64,000 bases of DNA from Pseudazoarcus sp963975885 (lineage in GTDB: Bacteria > Pseudomonadota > Gammaproteobacteria > Burkholderiales > Rhodocyclaceae). The position numbers and the translations under genes are program-made. The stretch is from the NCBI GenBank assembly GCA_963975885.1, contig CAXBIS010000002.1, positions 202,390 through 266,389 on the forward strand, given 5' to 3'. The notes under the pieces are model-generated. The model was not told the origin of the DNA. It saw only the letters and a program-made list of their open reading frames with translations, and did no database searches. Shown here piece by piece: positions 34,754 to 46,830 of this stretch. Position 1 is the stretch's first letter, and the number at the start of each line of letters is the position of its first letter.

Positions 34754-37021
34754 CTACGCTTCGCCAGCATTCGCAGATTTCGGAGCCGATGGCAGCTCGA
34801 AGCAGAAGCTCGCACCCCCGCCTTCGCGTGCAGCGGCCTCGACGCGGCCACGGTGGCGTTCGACGATGCGCCGCACCACCGCCAGCCCCAGCCCGCTGCC
34901 CTCGTATTCACTGCGTCCGTGAAGGCGCACGAAAGGCGCGAAGATGCGCTCCCCCACATCGTCCGGGATACCGATTCCGCGGTCGCGCACGCATACGCGC
35001 ACCCATCCGGCGCGCGCCGCCTCGGCCACCACCTCGATCTCCGGAGCACTCCCCTCAGGCACGAACTTGAGTGCGTTCCCGATCAGGTTCTGCAGTACCT
35101 GACGGATCTGGGTCGCATCCGCGGTGACCGCCGGCAATCGTGAAACGCGCACGCGCGCGCCCGATTCCGCGATGTGTTCCTCGAGGTCGGACAGCACCTC
35201 GGCGACAATGGCGTCAAGTTCGACCCGGCGCATCGGTTGCGCACGCGTGTGCACGCGCGACATCTTGAGCAGGTCGTCGATCAATTGCTGCATGCGTCGC
35301 GCCGCGTCGCACATGCGCGCCAGATAATCGAGCCCGCGTGCGTCAAGCTGGTCAGCATAGGCCGATTCGAAACGGCCGGCGAAGGCCACCACCTTGCGCA
35401 GCGGCTCCTGCAGATCGTGCGAGGCGACATAGGCGAAATCCTGCAGTTCGCGGTTGCTGCGCCCAAGCTCCGCGACCAGTTCCTCGAGCCGCAAGGCCAG
35501 GCGCTTGCGTTCGTCGATATCCTCGTGCGCAACCACCGCCCCGCCCGCCGCACCGCGCAGCAGCGTTACGCGCATCTCGTACCAGCGCGCTTCACCCGCC
35601 TCCTCACGCGCGTACTCGACGCTCGCGCACGGCCCATTGCCCGGATCGCTCGCTTCGCCATCCTCGGCGCTCCGATGCGCGAGCACACCCGAGATCGCCT
35701 CGCACATCGGGTGCCACCATCCACCTTCGAGCAGGTCTCGATCCTCGTGCAGGGCGACCAGATAATCCACCCCGGTCGCAGGTGCGCCTCGATCGGCACC
35801 CCAGGCGGCGTTGGTCGCGAGCACCCGCCCATAGGCGTCGAGCACGACAATGCGCGCGCTGAGCGAATCGAGGATGGACGCGTTCAGTGCCCGCGCCGCC
35901 TCGAGCGCACGATTGGCCTGCAGCCAGTCGTTCTCGCGCTGCGCCAGTGCGTCGGCCATTGAATTGAAAGCCGATGCGATCAGATCGAACTCGTCACGCC
36001 GCCCGGCGTCCGGGCCCGGCGTCACGCGCGCGGACGCATCGCCGCGTTCGAGCGCCTCGGCGGTTGCGACGATATCGTCCAGACGCCGGCCGAAGATCCG
36101 CCCCGCACCGAACCACAGGATCGCGAATCCCGACAGCCCGACCAGCGCGATCGCGCCGACGCCAAGCGCGAAGGTACGCCCGGCTGCGTGCCCGATGGCA
36201 CGCTCGTCGATGCCGATGGCGATTGAATAGGCATGCTCGCCATTGACATCGACGGACTGGAAGCTGAAGCGACGCGGCACGCCGTCGAGCGAGACGAATT
36301 CGTCGGCTCCATCCCGCCGTTCGAGGACTGCGCGCACCAGCGGATGTTCGGGAAAGCTGCGTCCGGTCCATTGGTCGTCATCCGGGAATCGGCCGATCAC
36401 GGTGCCGTCCCGATCGAGCAACAGCAACAGATCGCCCGGATCGAGCGAGACGCTGCTCGCGACGCGATCAAAACCGGAAAAGCGTGTCGCCGTGAACACC
36501 ACGCCCATCATGGTCCCGCCCTCGTCGAACACCGGCATCGCGAAAGCCACGCTGCCCACGCCGGTAAGCCGCCCACGGTAATAACCGCTGAACGAAAAGC
36601 CGCGGCGTTCGAACGCGCCGCGGAAGTATTCACGGTCGGCGATGTTGATCGGTGCTCCGCCGCGCGAGAGCGCACTGCAAACGATGTCGCCATCCAGATC
36701 GGCAAGACCGATATTGAGCACTTCGGGATGCTGGATCGCGATGCCCAGCATCAGGGGCGTGCAACCGGCCTCGTCCAGATCGACCACCACCGGCGCATGG
36801 GCCATCGTGAACAGCAGATCGCGCGTTGCGTCGATCGAGCGACTGAATTCCAGCCAGGCCAGACTCACGTAGCGGCGCGCCGACTCGCGCGAGACTTCCA
36901 GGGCTTCCAGGCGCTGCCGGTTACTCGCATACAGCATCAGCACGAAGGCCGGCACCAGAGAGAGCAGCATCAGCCAGGCCAGACGGCGTCGCAAACGGCT
37001 CGATCGCACTGGCAGACTCAT
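34754..37021 (-). CDS. Membrane sensor kinase with dCache, HAMP and PAS domains
   Basis: A 755-aa kinase. TM1 (about 13-31), a large periplasmic double-Cache domain (about 32-285; IADREYFRGAFERRGFSFSGYY is typical), TM2 (about 286-307), HAMP (about 308-365), PAS (about 385-500), HisKA with FAYVASHDLQEPLRKVV and HATPase with GSGLGLAVVRRIVERHRG. dCache domains bind small ligands such as carboxylates and amino acids; the ligand is unknown. It lies 9 bp behind the hemerythrin-kinase gene. Confidence 0.9.
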   Translation of the reverse strand: MSLPVRSSRLRRRLAWLMLLSLVPAFVLMLYASNRQRLEALEVSRESARRYVSLAWLEFSRSIDATRDLLFTMAHAPVVVDLDEAGCTPLMLGIAIQHPEVLNIGLADLDGDIVCSALSRGGAPINIADREYFRGAFERRGFSFSGYYRGRLTGVGSVAFAMPVFDEGGTMMGVVFTATRFSGFDRVASSVSLDPGDLLLLLDRDGTVIGRFPDDDQWTGRSFPEHPLVRAVLERRDGADEFVSLDGVPRRFSFQSVDVNGEHAYSIAIGIDERAIGHAAGRTFALGVGAIALVGLSGFAILWFGAGRIFGRRLDDIVATAEALERGDASARVTPGPDAGRRDEFDLIASAFNSMADALAQRENDWLQANRALEAARALNASILDSLSARIVVLDAYGRVLATNAAWGADRGAPATGVDYLVALHEDRDLLEGGWWHPMCEAISGVLAHRSAEDGEASDPGNGPCASVEYAREEAGEARWYEMRVTLLRGAAGGAVVAHEDIDERKRLALRLEELVAELGRSNRELQDFAYVASHDLQEPLRKVVAFAGRFESAYADQLDARGLDYLARMCDAARRMQQLIDDLLKMSRVHTRAQPMRRVELDAIVAEVLSDLEEHIAESGARVRVSRLPAVTADATQIRQVLQNLIGNALKFVPEGSAPEIEVVAEAARAGWVRVCVRDRGIGIPDDVGERIFAPFVRLHGRSEYEGSGLGLAVVRRIVERHRGRVEAAAREGGGASFCFELPSAPKSANAGEA

Positions 37022-37030
37022 CGCCGCACC

Positions 37031-38545
37031 TCAGCCGGCCACGGATGAATCGCCGACCGCGTCGTCCTGCGCGATGGGAAGCCAGACCCGGATGCGCGTA
37101 CCGGTCCCGGGTACGCTGTCGACGTCGATACGCCCACCGTGCCGCTCGACGATGCCGTAGGACAGCGGCAAGCCCAGGCCGGTGCCCTTGCCCACCGGCT
37201 TGGTCGTGAAGAACGGATCGAAGATGCGCCGCTGCACGTCCGGCGTCATGCCGCAGCCGGTGTCCTCGATCTCGATCCACACTTGCTCGCCGGCCACGCC
37301 CGAACGCAGCGCGATGGTGCCGCGCTCGGCGATGGCGTGCGCAGCATTGACCAGCAGATTCATGAACACCTGGTTGATCTGCCCCGGCAGGCAGGCCACC
37401 AGCGGCAGAGGCTCGAACGCGCGCACGATGTCGGCCTTGTAACGCAACTCATTGTAGACGACGTTGAGCGTGCTCTCGAGCCCGGCGAGCAGGTCCACCG
37501 TCTGCCATTCGTGGCTGTCGACGTGCGCGAAGCTCTTCAGATCCTGGATGATCGAAGTCACGCGCGAGAGCCCCTCGCGACTCTCGCTGACCAGGTCGAT
37601 AATGTCGTTGCGCACGTAGGCCAGATCGCACTCTTCGCGCATCCGGGCGAGATGCGCACGCCTCGCCTCGGGCAACGCCGACTCGGCCCCGACATAGGCG
37701 TCAAGCAGCCGCAGCAGATCGTCCAGGTAATGGGTGAGCGTGCCCAGATTGGAATTCACGAAACCGACCGGGTTGTTGATCTCGTGCGCAACACCGGCCG
37801 CAAGCTGCCCGATGGAGGCCAGCCGCTCGGACTGCATCAACTGGTCCTGCGCAGTTTCGAGCTGTTCAAGGCTCGCACGCAGCGTTTCGTTGCGTGCTTC
37901 CAGCTCTTGCGTACGTTTGGCCACGCGCTGCTCGAGCAGGCGGTTGGCGTTGCGCAGGCTGTCTTCGGCCTCGGCCAGCGCGACGTTGCGCGAGACGATC
38001 AGATTGACCATGTTGCCCAGCGTCTCGAGCAGGGTGCGCGCCGGCCCTTCGGCGAGCAGATCGCGCTCTTCCTCCAGATAGGCATCGACTGGAGAATGAC
38101 CGCGGCGCACCGCCTTGATTTGGCGCGCCATCACCACGTCTTCGCCGCGCACATGGAAAGCGAACCAGCTCCGCAGGTATTCGTGCAGTGCACGCAATCC
38201 ATCGCGCGTATCGAAGCCGCGCGAAGCATCGATGGCCTCGACATGCTTTACGAAGGCGACGTGCTCGGAGGCATGGCGCCGCAGGTGGCGCACGTCCAGA
38301 CCCGAATCACGAATGAGTGCCTCCTCGGCAGCGAAGTGTTCGCGCAGCGCCACAATCAGGGCATCGAGGCGCTGGTGCACGGCATCGACGGTGGGCACCG
38401 AGCCCGCCGTCGCGAGCGTCGCGAAGGCATCGATGCACGCAACGATGCGGTCGTGCTCGGCGTCGCAGTCGGGCAGGCTCAACAAGGGCTCGCGGCCCCA
38501 CATGGGATGCTGTGACGCGTGTGGCGCTTGCCCCGCCGGTTGCAT
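37031..38545 (-). CDS. Hemerythrin-domain histidine kinase (probable O2/NO sensor)
   Basis: A 504-aa soluble kinase. Residues about 25-150 form a bacteriohemerythrin domain with all seven diiron ligands in the canonical spacing: H31, H70-x3-E74, H91-x3-H95 and H131-x4-D136. A coiled coil (about 180-245) leads to the kinase core with H254 in GVAHEINNPVGF and the HATPase motifs DTGCGM and GTGLGLPLSYGIVERHGG. Hemerythrins reversibly bind O2 and react with NO, so the kinase is probably gas-responsive. It starts 3 bp after the REC-HD-GYP gene, its likely partner. Confidence 0.9.
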   Translation of the reverse strand: MQPAGQAPHASQHPMWGREPLLSLPDCDAEHDRIVACIDAFATLATAGSVPTVDAVHQRLDALIVALREHFAAEEALIRDSGLDVRHLRRHASEHVAFVKHVEAIDASRGFDTRDGLRALHEYLRSWFAFHVRGEDVVMARQIKAVRRGHSPVDAYLEEERDLLAEGPARTLLETLGNMVNLIVSRNVALAEAEDSLRNANRLLEQRVAKRTQELEARNETLRASLEQLETAQDQLMQSERLASIGQLAAGVAHEINNPVGFVNSNLGTLTHYLDDLLRLLDAYVGAESALPEARRAHLARMREECDLAYVRNDIIDLVSESREGLSRVTSIIQDLKSFAHVDSHEWQTVDLLAGLESTLNVVYNELRYKADIVRAFEPLPLVACLPGQINQVFMNLLVNAAHAIAERGTIALRSGVAGEQVWIEIEDTGCGMTPDVQRRIFDPFFTTKPVGKGTGLGLPLSYGIVERHGGRIDVDSVPGTGTRIRVWLPIAQDDAVGDSSVAG

Positions 38546-38548
38546 CGG

Positions 38549-40039
38549 CTACGCCCCCGGCGCGATCGATGCGGGGTCGATGAGCACGGTCATGGGCATG
38601 CCCAGGCTTTTCTCGAGGCGGGTGAGTCGCGTGATCACGCGCTCGTCGACAACATAGCCGCGCGACAGCAGCAGGAAGCCGTCGATGTGGATGAGGTCAC
38701 GCGCGAGCACCATGCCGGTGCGCAGTGAGCGCGGCCGCAACGCTTCCACCGGGCCATCGCCGGCCATGCCCGCCGCGCCGTCAGCGACGTCCGCCTCGAT
38801 GTCACCGCGCAGAATCGCGGCACCGCGCGCCTTGCCCTGGACACGCGACGCGTGGGCTTCCTGCTCGGCCGTCCAGTGGCGCAGCAGCGAGCGCACCACG
38901 CGCGGATCGTAGCGCGCGCCGCGCCCCTCGACGATGTATTCGCGCGCCTCGCTCTGCGAGTACTTGCGCTTGAAGTGGTCGCCGTGCTGCACCGCGTCGA
39001 AGTCGTTGACCACAGCCAGGATGCGCGCGCCCAGCGGGATCGCCTCGCCCTTGAGACCGTCCGGGTAACCCTGTCCGTCGAAGCGTTCATGGTGGTGACG
39101 TATGATGCGCGCGGCTTCCTGCAACTGCTCGACCGCCATCAGCGCCAGCTCGCCGGTGACCGGGTGCTTGCGCACGATCGCGCGCTCGGGGTCGGACAGC
39201 TCGAGTTCGGGCTTGCGCAGCATGTCATCCGGCAGGCCGATCTTGCCCAGGTCATGCAGCAGGCCCGCAAGCATCACGTCCTGGGCGTCGGTGTCTTCCA
39301 GCCCCAGATCCTTCGCGATCGCGTGCGCCAGCTCCGCGACGCGCCGCGAGTGCCCGCCGAGGCGGCCCTCGCGCATCTCGATCAGCCCGGACAACACATG
39401 CACCGAATCGATGAAGCTCTTCTTGAGCTTGCCGTGCGCGCTCTGCAGTTGCTCCATCGCGCCGCGCAGTTCCTCGGTACGTTGGGCCACACGCGCCTCG
39501 AGGGAGGTGTTCAGATCCTTGAGCAGGCGGTTCTGTCGCTGGGTCACCTCCACCAGGCGCCGGTTCTCGAGGGCCAGCCGGCGCGTCTCGATCGCGTGAC
39601 GCACAATCAGGCGCAGGTCGTTGTCGTCCCAGGGCTTGCTGACGTAGCGATAGATCTCGCCGCGATTGATGGCCTGGATGGTCAGTGCCACATCCGAGAA
39701 ACCGGTCAGCAGGATGCGCACCACGTCGGGCCAGCGCTCCCGCACCTTCTCGAGAAAGGCCGCGCCATCCATGCCCGGCATGCGCATGTCGGAAACGACC
39801 AGATCGACCGCCTCGTCCTCGAGATATTCGAAGGCGATCTCGGCGCTTTCGGCCAGCAGTACGCGATGGCCGCTGCCGCGGAACAGGCGGCGGAGCGCAT
39901 GCAGGATGTTGGTCTCGTCGTCGACGAACAGAACCACGCCGCCGTCATCAGGCGCGGCGGGGCTAACGTCTTCAAGGCTGTCGTGGGCGGCGGTCTCGTC
40001 GACCCCGGAGTCCGGCTCGACCGGAGAGTTTGCATTCAT
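38549..40039 (-). CDS. REC-HD-GYP c-di-GMP phosphodiesterase
   Basis: A 496-aa response regulator: REC at about 34-150 (D84 in VVSDMRMPGMDG), coiled coil at about 155-205, HD-GYP at about 208-400 with H262-D263 (LLHDLGKIGLPDDML) and the intact HHERFDGQGYPDGL at 316-329. An extra C-terminal segment of about 70 residues ends in MVLARDLIHIDGFLLLSRGY, the style of the RpfG/HD-GYP accessory tail. Expected to hydrolyse c-di-GMP when phosphorylated. Followed 3 bp later by the hemerythrin kinase. Divergent from the PAS-GGDEF gene. Confidence 0.92.
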   Translation of the reverse strand: MNANSPVEPDSGVDETAAHDSLEDVSPAAPDDGGVVLFVDDETNILHALRRLFRGSGHRVLLAESAEIAFEYLEDEAVDLVVSDMRMPGMDGAAFLEKVRERWPDVVRILLTGFSDVALTIQAINRGEIYRYVSKPWDDNDLRLIVRHAIETRRLALENRRLVEVTQRQNRLLKDLNTSLEARVAQRTEELRGAMEQLQSAHGKLKKSFIDSVHVLSGLIEMREGRLGGHSRRVAELAHAIAKDLGLEDTDAQDVMLAGLLHDLGKIGLPDDMLRKPELELSDPERAIVRKHPVTGELALMAVEQLQEAARIIRHHHERFDGQGYPDGLKGEAIPLGARILAVVNDFDAVQHGDHFKRKYSQSEAREYIVEGRGARYDPRVVRSLLRHWTAEQEAHASRVQGKARGAAILRGDIEADVADGAAGMAGDGPVEALRPRSLRTGMVLARDLIHIDGFLLLSRGYVVDERVITRLTRLEKSLGMPMTVLIDPASIAPGA

Positions 40040-40181
40040 GCTTCAAGACTAGCGAAGCGGCGATGCGACCACAAGCAGGATTGACCCGCGGCAAGGCGCA
40101 ACGCAGCGCGTAGAATGAACTGCTAATCTCAAGTCCGGCTCGGCGCATCCTGCCCCTGGCGGGAGTCTCAGGAGTTTCTCG

Positions 40182-41819
40182 ATGAAGTCCCCGATCGTCG
40201 TACTGCGAGAGGCGGGCGGCGTGCTGTGCTGGAATCGCGACGAGACCCACCGTCTCGTCGCACTGTCACCTCCCGTATCCGGTATCGCGGCCAACTGGCG
40301 CGATGGCCTGCCCCCATGGCGCGCGCATGTGCATGCGGATGACCTGGAACACGTCGCCAGCGCCCGCGACGAACTCGCCTGCTCCAGCGCGAGCTACCGC
40401 ATCGAGTACCGCCTGTACGATCCTGTCGCGGGCGACTGTGCCCATGTCGTCGAAATCGTCCACGGCCGCCCGGACGGCGGCGCAAACGGCGTACTGCTGA
40501 TGCTCGACGGCGAGCGGGCGCTCGCCGCCAGCGATGCGCTCACCGGCATGCGCCGGCGCGAAGAGCGCTTTCGCGCGCTGACGCGGCTGTCTGCAGACTG
40601 GTTCTGGGAAACCGACGAAGAGGATCGCTTCGTCTACGTTTCCGACGGGGTCACGCGTGTGCTCGGCCTTACGTCTTCCGAGATTCTCGGGCGCACCCGC
40701 CAGGCGCTGATCGGCAGCGACGACCAGGCGGGCATCGCCGAAGCGCGTCGCAAGGTTGCCGCACACGAGCCCTTCCGCGGGCTGCGCTACCAGATTGTCG
40801 CCGCAGACGGTCAGCGCCGGCACCTCGAGATCGCCGGCGAGCCGCGTTACGAGGACGGACGCTTCACCGGCTATCACGGCATCGCCCACGACGTCACTGC
40901 CGACGTCGAACGCACCCGCGCGCTGCAACGTGCCAACCGCCGCCTGCGCGACGTCATCGAGACCACACCGGCCGGTTACGTCGAGGTCGGGGCCGACGGC
41001 CTGATCCGCAACGTCAATCCGGCGATGTGCGAGATGTGCGGACGTGACCAGCGCGCACTCATCGGCCACCCCGCGCACGCGCTGTTTCCCGACCTGCCTG
41101 ATGCGGCGGACCTGGCCGACGCCGACGAGGTGGTGCTGGCCCACGGACTGGAGATGCGACTGCTCACCGACAACGGCGGGCAGCGCCACGTCTCGCTCAA
41201 CGCGCGCATCGAGTTCGACGACGACGGCGGCATCGAAGCCATGACGGCCTTCGTCACCGACATTACCGCGCACAAGCAGGCGCAGACCGAACTCGAACGG
41301 CTCGCGATGAGCGATCCGGTGACCGGACTGTTCAACCGGAGCTTCCTCGAGCGACGCCTGCAGACCGTGCTCGAAACGGCACCGCGGCGCGAATGCAACG
41401 CCGTGATCTTCATCGATCTGGACCGCTTCAAGGAGGTCAACGACACGCTGGGCCACGAGGCCGGTGACGCGCTGCTGCGCGAGCTGGGCAACCGCCTGCG
41501 CCTGGAGACGCGGCCCGGCGACATCGTCGCGCGATTCGGCGGTGACGAGTTCATCGTCGTCGCCCATTGTGCCGACGGCGAGAACTCGGCGCAGCGCATC
41601 GCCGAGAAATTGTGCGCCGCCATCTCGCGTCCCGTCGTCCTCGACGAGGGCGCGGCCGAGGTCGGCGCATCGATCGGCATCGCCCTGTTTCCGCGCGACG
41701 GAGACGATGCAGACACGCTGTTTCGCAAGGCGGATCTGGCGATGTACTCGGTCAAGCGCTCGGGGCGCAACGGCTGGCGTGTCTACGATGCCTCGCTCGA
41801 GGAGGACACGGCGGACTGA
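40182..41819 (+). CDS. PAS-PAS-GGDEF diguanylate cyclase
   Basis: A 545-aa cytosolic protein. An N-terminal PAS-like region (about 1-110), two PAS/PAC modules (about 128-245 and 250-365), then a GGDEF domain with MSDPVTGLFNRSFLERR, IDLDRFKEVNDTLGHEAGD, an intact RFGGDEF active site and RPGD (RxxD) inhibitory site. No EAL follows, so it should synthesise c-di-GMP. It is the only plus-strand gene in the island, divergent from one HD-GYP gene and convergent with the other, so synthase and hydrolases are interleaved. Confidence 0.92.
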   Translation: MKSPIVVLREAGGVLCWNRDETHRLVALSPPVSGIAANWRDGLPPWRAHVHADDLEHVASARDELACSSASYRIEYRLYDPVAGDCAHVVEIVHGRPDGGANGVLLMLDGERALAASDALTGMRRREERFRALTRLSADWFWETDEEDRFVYVSDGVTRVLGLTSSEILGRTRQALIGSDDQAGIAEARRKVAAHEPFRGLRYQIVAADGQRRHLEIAGEPRYEDGRFTGYHGIAHDVTADVERTRALQRANRRLRDVIETTPAGYVEVGADGLIRNVNPAMCEMCGRDQRALIGHPAHALFPDLPDAADLADADEVVLAHGLEMRLLTDNGGQRHVSLNARIEFDDDGGIEAMTAFVTDITAHKQAQTELERLAMSDPVTGLFNRSFLERRLQTVLETAPRRECNAVIFIDLDRFKEVNDTLGHEAGDALLRELGNRLRLETRPGDIVARFGGDEFIVVAHCADGENSAQRIAEKLCAAISRPVVLDEGAAEVGASIGIALFPRDGDDADTLFRKADLAMYSVKRSGRNGWRVYDASLEEDTAD

Positions 41820-41822
41820 GTC

Positions 41823-42798
41823 TCAGTCGGCCCAGCGCGCGCGGATCACGAGCATCTCGGGCAGGTGTTCGACGAACAGGTCGACCAGGCGCGCGTCGAA
41901 ATGGTGGCCGCGCTCGCGTTGCAGCAGTTCAACGGCTTCGTCGACCGGCCAGGCGTGCTTGTAGGGGCGTTCGCTGGTGAGCGCGTCGAACACGTCGGCG
42001 ATTGCAACGATGCGCGCCTCGATCGGGATGTCTTCGCCGGCCAGCCCGGCCGGATAGCCCGAGCCGTCCCATTTCTCGTGGTGGCACAGGGCGACTCGAC
42101 GCGCCATTGCGAGCAGCCCGGTCTCGTGCTCGCCGATGATGCGACCGCCAATCTCGACATGACTGGCCATGATCTTCCATTCGTCCGCGTCGAGCTTGCC
42201 GGGCTTGCGCAGGATCGCGTCGGGAATGCCGATCTTGCCCACATCATGCATCGGCGCCGCGTGCAGGATCTCGTCGGCGACGCGCTCGCCCAGCCCGGCG
42301 GCGAGCGCCAGCACGCGCGAGTAGTGGCTCATGCGGATGACGTGGCGACCGGTCTCGTCGTCCTTGTACTCGGCGGCCACGCCCAGGCGCTGCACGATCT
42401 CCAGTCGTGTGGCGACCAGTTCCTCGACACGCACCAATTTCAGATGGGTGCGCACGCGGGCACGCACCACGGCAGGGCTGACCGGCTTGGTGAGGTAATC
42501 CACACCGCCGGCGTCGAAGCCGCGCGTCTCGTCACCGACCTCGGCCAACGCCGAGACGAAGATCACCGGAATCGAGGCGGTGGCCGCCTCCCCCTTGAGG
42601 GTGCGACACACTTCGTAGCCGGTCAGGCCGGGCATCATCACGTCGAGCACAATCAGGTCGGGGCGTGTGCTGCGCGCGATCTGCAGTGCGCGTTCGCCTT
42701 CACGGGCGAACAGCAGGCGATAATCCTCCTGCAGGATCTCGCGCAACACGTGCAGGTTCGACGGTTCATCGTCGACAAGCAGCAGGCACGGTCGCTCG

Positions 42799-42821
<23 letters not shown>
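41823..42821 (-). CDS. REC-HD-GYP response regulator
   Basis: A 332-aa two-domain protein: REC (LLVDDEPSNLHVLREIL, LIVLDVMMPGLTG, YLTKPVSP) and HD-GYP (MHDVGKIGIPDAIL, HHEKWDGSGYPAGL). All catalytic motifs are present, so it should degrade c-di-GMP. The ATG at 42821 lies 23 bp inside the upstream MHYT-kinase gene and has GAGAGG before it. The overlap suggests the hybrid kinase is its phosphodonor. Confidence 0.92.
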
Positions 42822-46137
<3,316 letters not shown>

Positions 46138-46176
46138 GCCGTTGCGCAGGCCTGTGTCGGGGATCAGATGCGGTTG

Positions 46177-46620
46177 TCAGCCACTGCGCCGTTCGGCGCC
46201 GGATTCGAGAAGGCTACGCAGACGCTCGCTGATGCGCCCGCGGCGCGCATCGAGCAACTCCCCACGCGCTTCCTCACGTCGCAGTCCGCGCTGAACCAGC
46301 ACATCGAGCATGCGACCGAAATAGCGTCGCCTGCGCTCGCCGGCTTCGCTCATGTCGCGCCGGTCGTCGAAGGTCTCCATCAGCGTCGATCCGCAGGAAC
46401 AGTTGCGGAACAGCTCGACGACCACGGCAGCCCCTTCCTCGTCGGCCGCCTCCTTCAAGCCACTGCCGCGCGGCACGGGCCGGGTCTCGCGCAGCCACTG
46501 CTCGGGGGTCTCGTACTCCCGGCCGCAACAGCTGCAACGGCGCGGAAAGCTTCCGGCCACCAGCTCGCGTAGTCCGGCGTAGAGCAGCCGGGCCTCGTCG
46601 CCTTGCAGACTCTGATTCAT
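46177..46620 (-). CDS. Uncharacterised Cys-motif protein
   Basis: A 147-aa hydrophilic protein that I cannot assign to a family. An N-terminal CSCC (C29, C31, C32) and a later NCSCGST (C74, C76) could form a zinc ribbon or redox site, followed by a highly charged helical C-terminus (about 90-145, rich in Arg and Glu). The ATG at 46620 gives a compact product; the longer frame crosses the intergenic region. It ends 39 bp before the MHYT-kinase ATG on the same strand, so it may be cotranscribed. Confidence 0.7.
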   Translation of the reverse strand: MNQSLQGDEARLLYAGLRELVAGSFPRRCSCCGREYETPEQWLRETRPVPRGSGLKEAADEEGAAVVVELFRNCSCGSTLMETFDDRRDMSEAGERRRRYFGRMLDVLVQRGLRREEARGELLDARRGRISERLRSLLESGAERRSG

Positions 46621-46730
46621 CGTCGTCCCCGCACATGCGCGCCCATGTTGCCATTCGACGCGGTGCAGGACAACGATTTTGCGGATCGGGGGAAAACGCT
46701 GACGGCGCACAACCACGCATCGCAAACAAA

Positions 46731-46783
46731 ACGGAGCAATCCCGCACCGGCATGATTTGCATGCCGGTGCGGGATTGCTCCGT
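46731..46783 (-). terminator. Perfect 24-bp hairpin, terminator of the ATP-grasp gene
   Basis: Arms 46731-46754 and 46760-46783 are exact complements around a 5-nt loop. Read on the minus strand, the stem is followed by TTTGTTTG, 48 nt after the ATP-grasp stop, so it should act as an intrinsic terminator. The stem is far longer than usual and perfectly paired, and might also be a relic of a repeat element. Confidence 0.7.
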
Positions 46784-46792
46784 CACTGTGCT

Positions 46793-46808
46793 CCCGGCAA
46801 TCGCCGGG
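46793..46808. repeat. Short GC hairpin
   Basis: CCCGGC and GCCGGG flank a 4-nt spacer. It resembles the CCGGCG-ATT-CGCCGG hairpin at 48255-48269 on the other side of the ATP-grasp gene. Confidence 0.45.
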
Positions 46809-46830
46809 TTCTCAGCGTCTTGCCGAGGGC

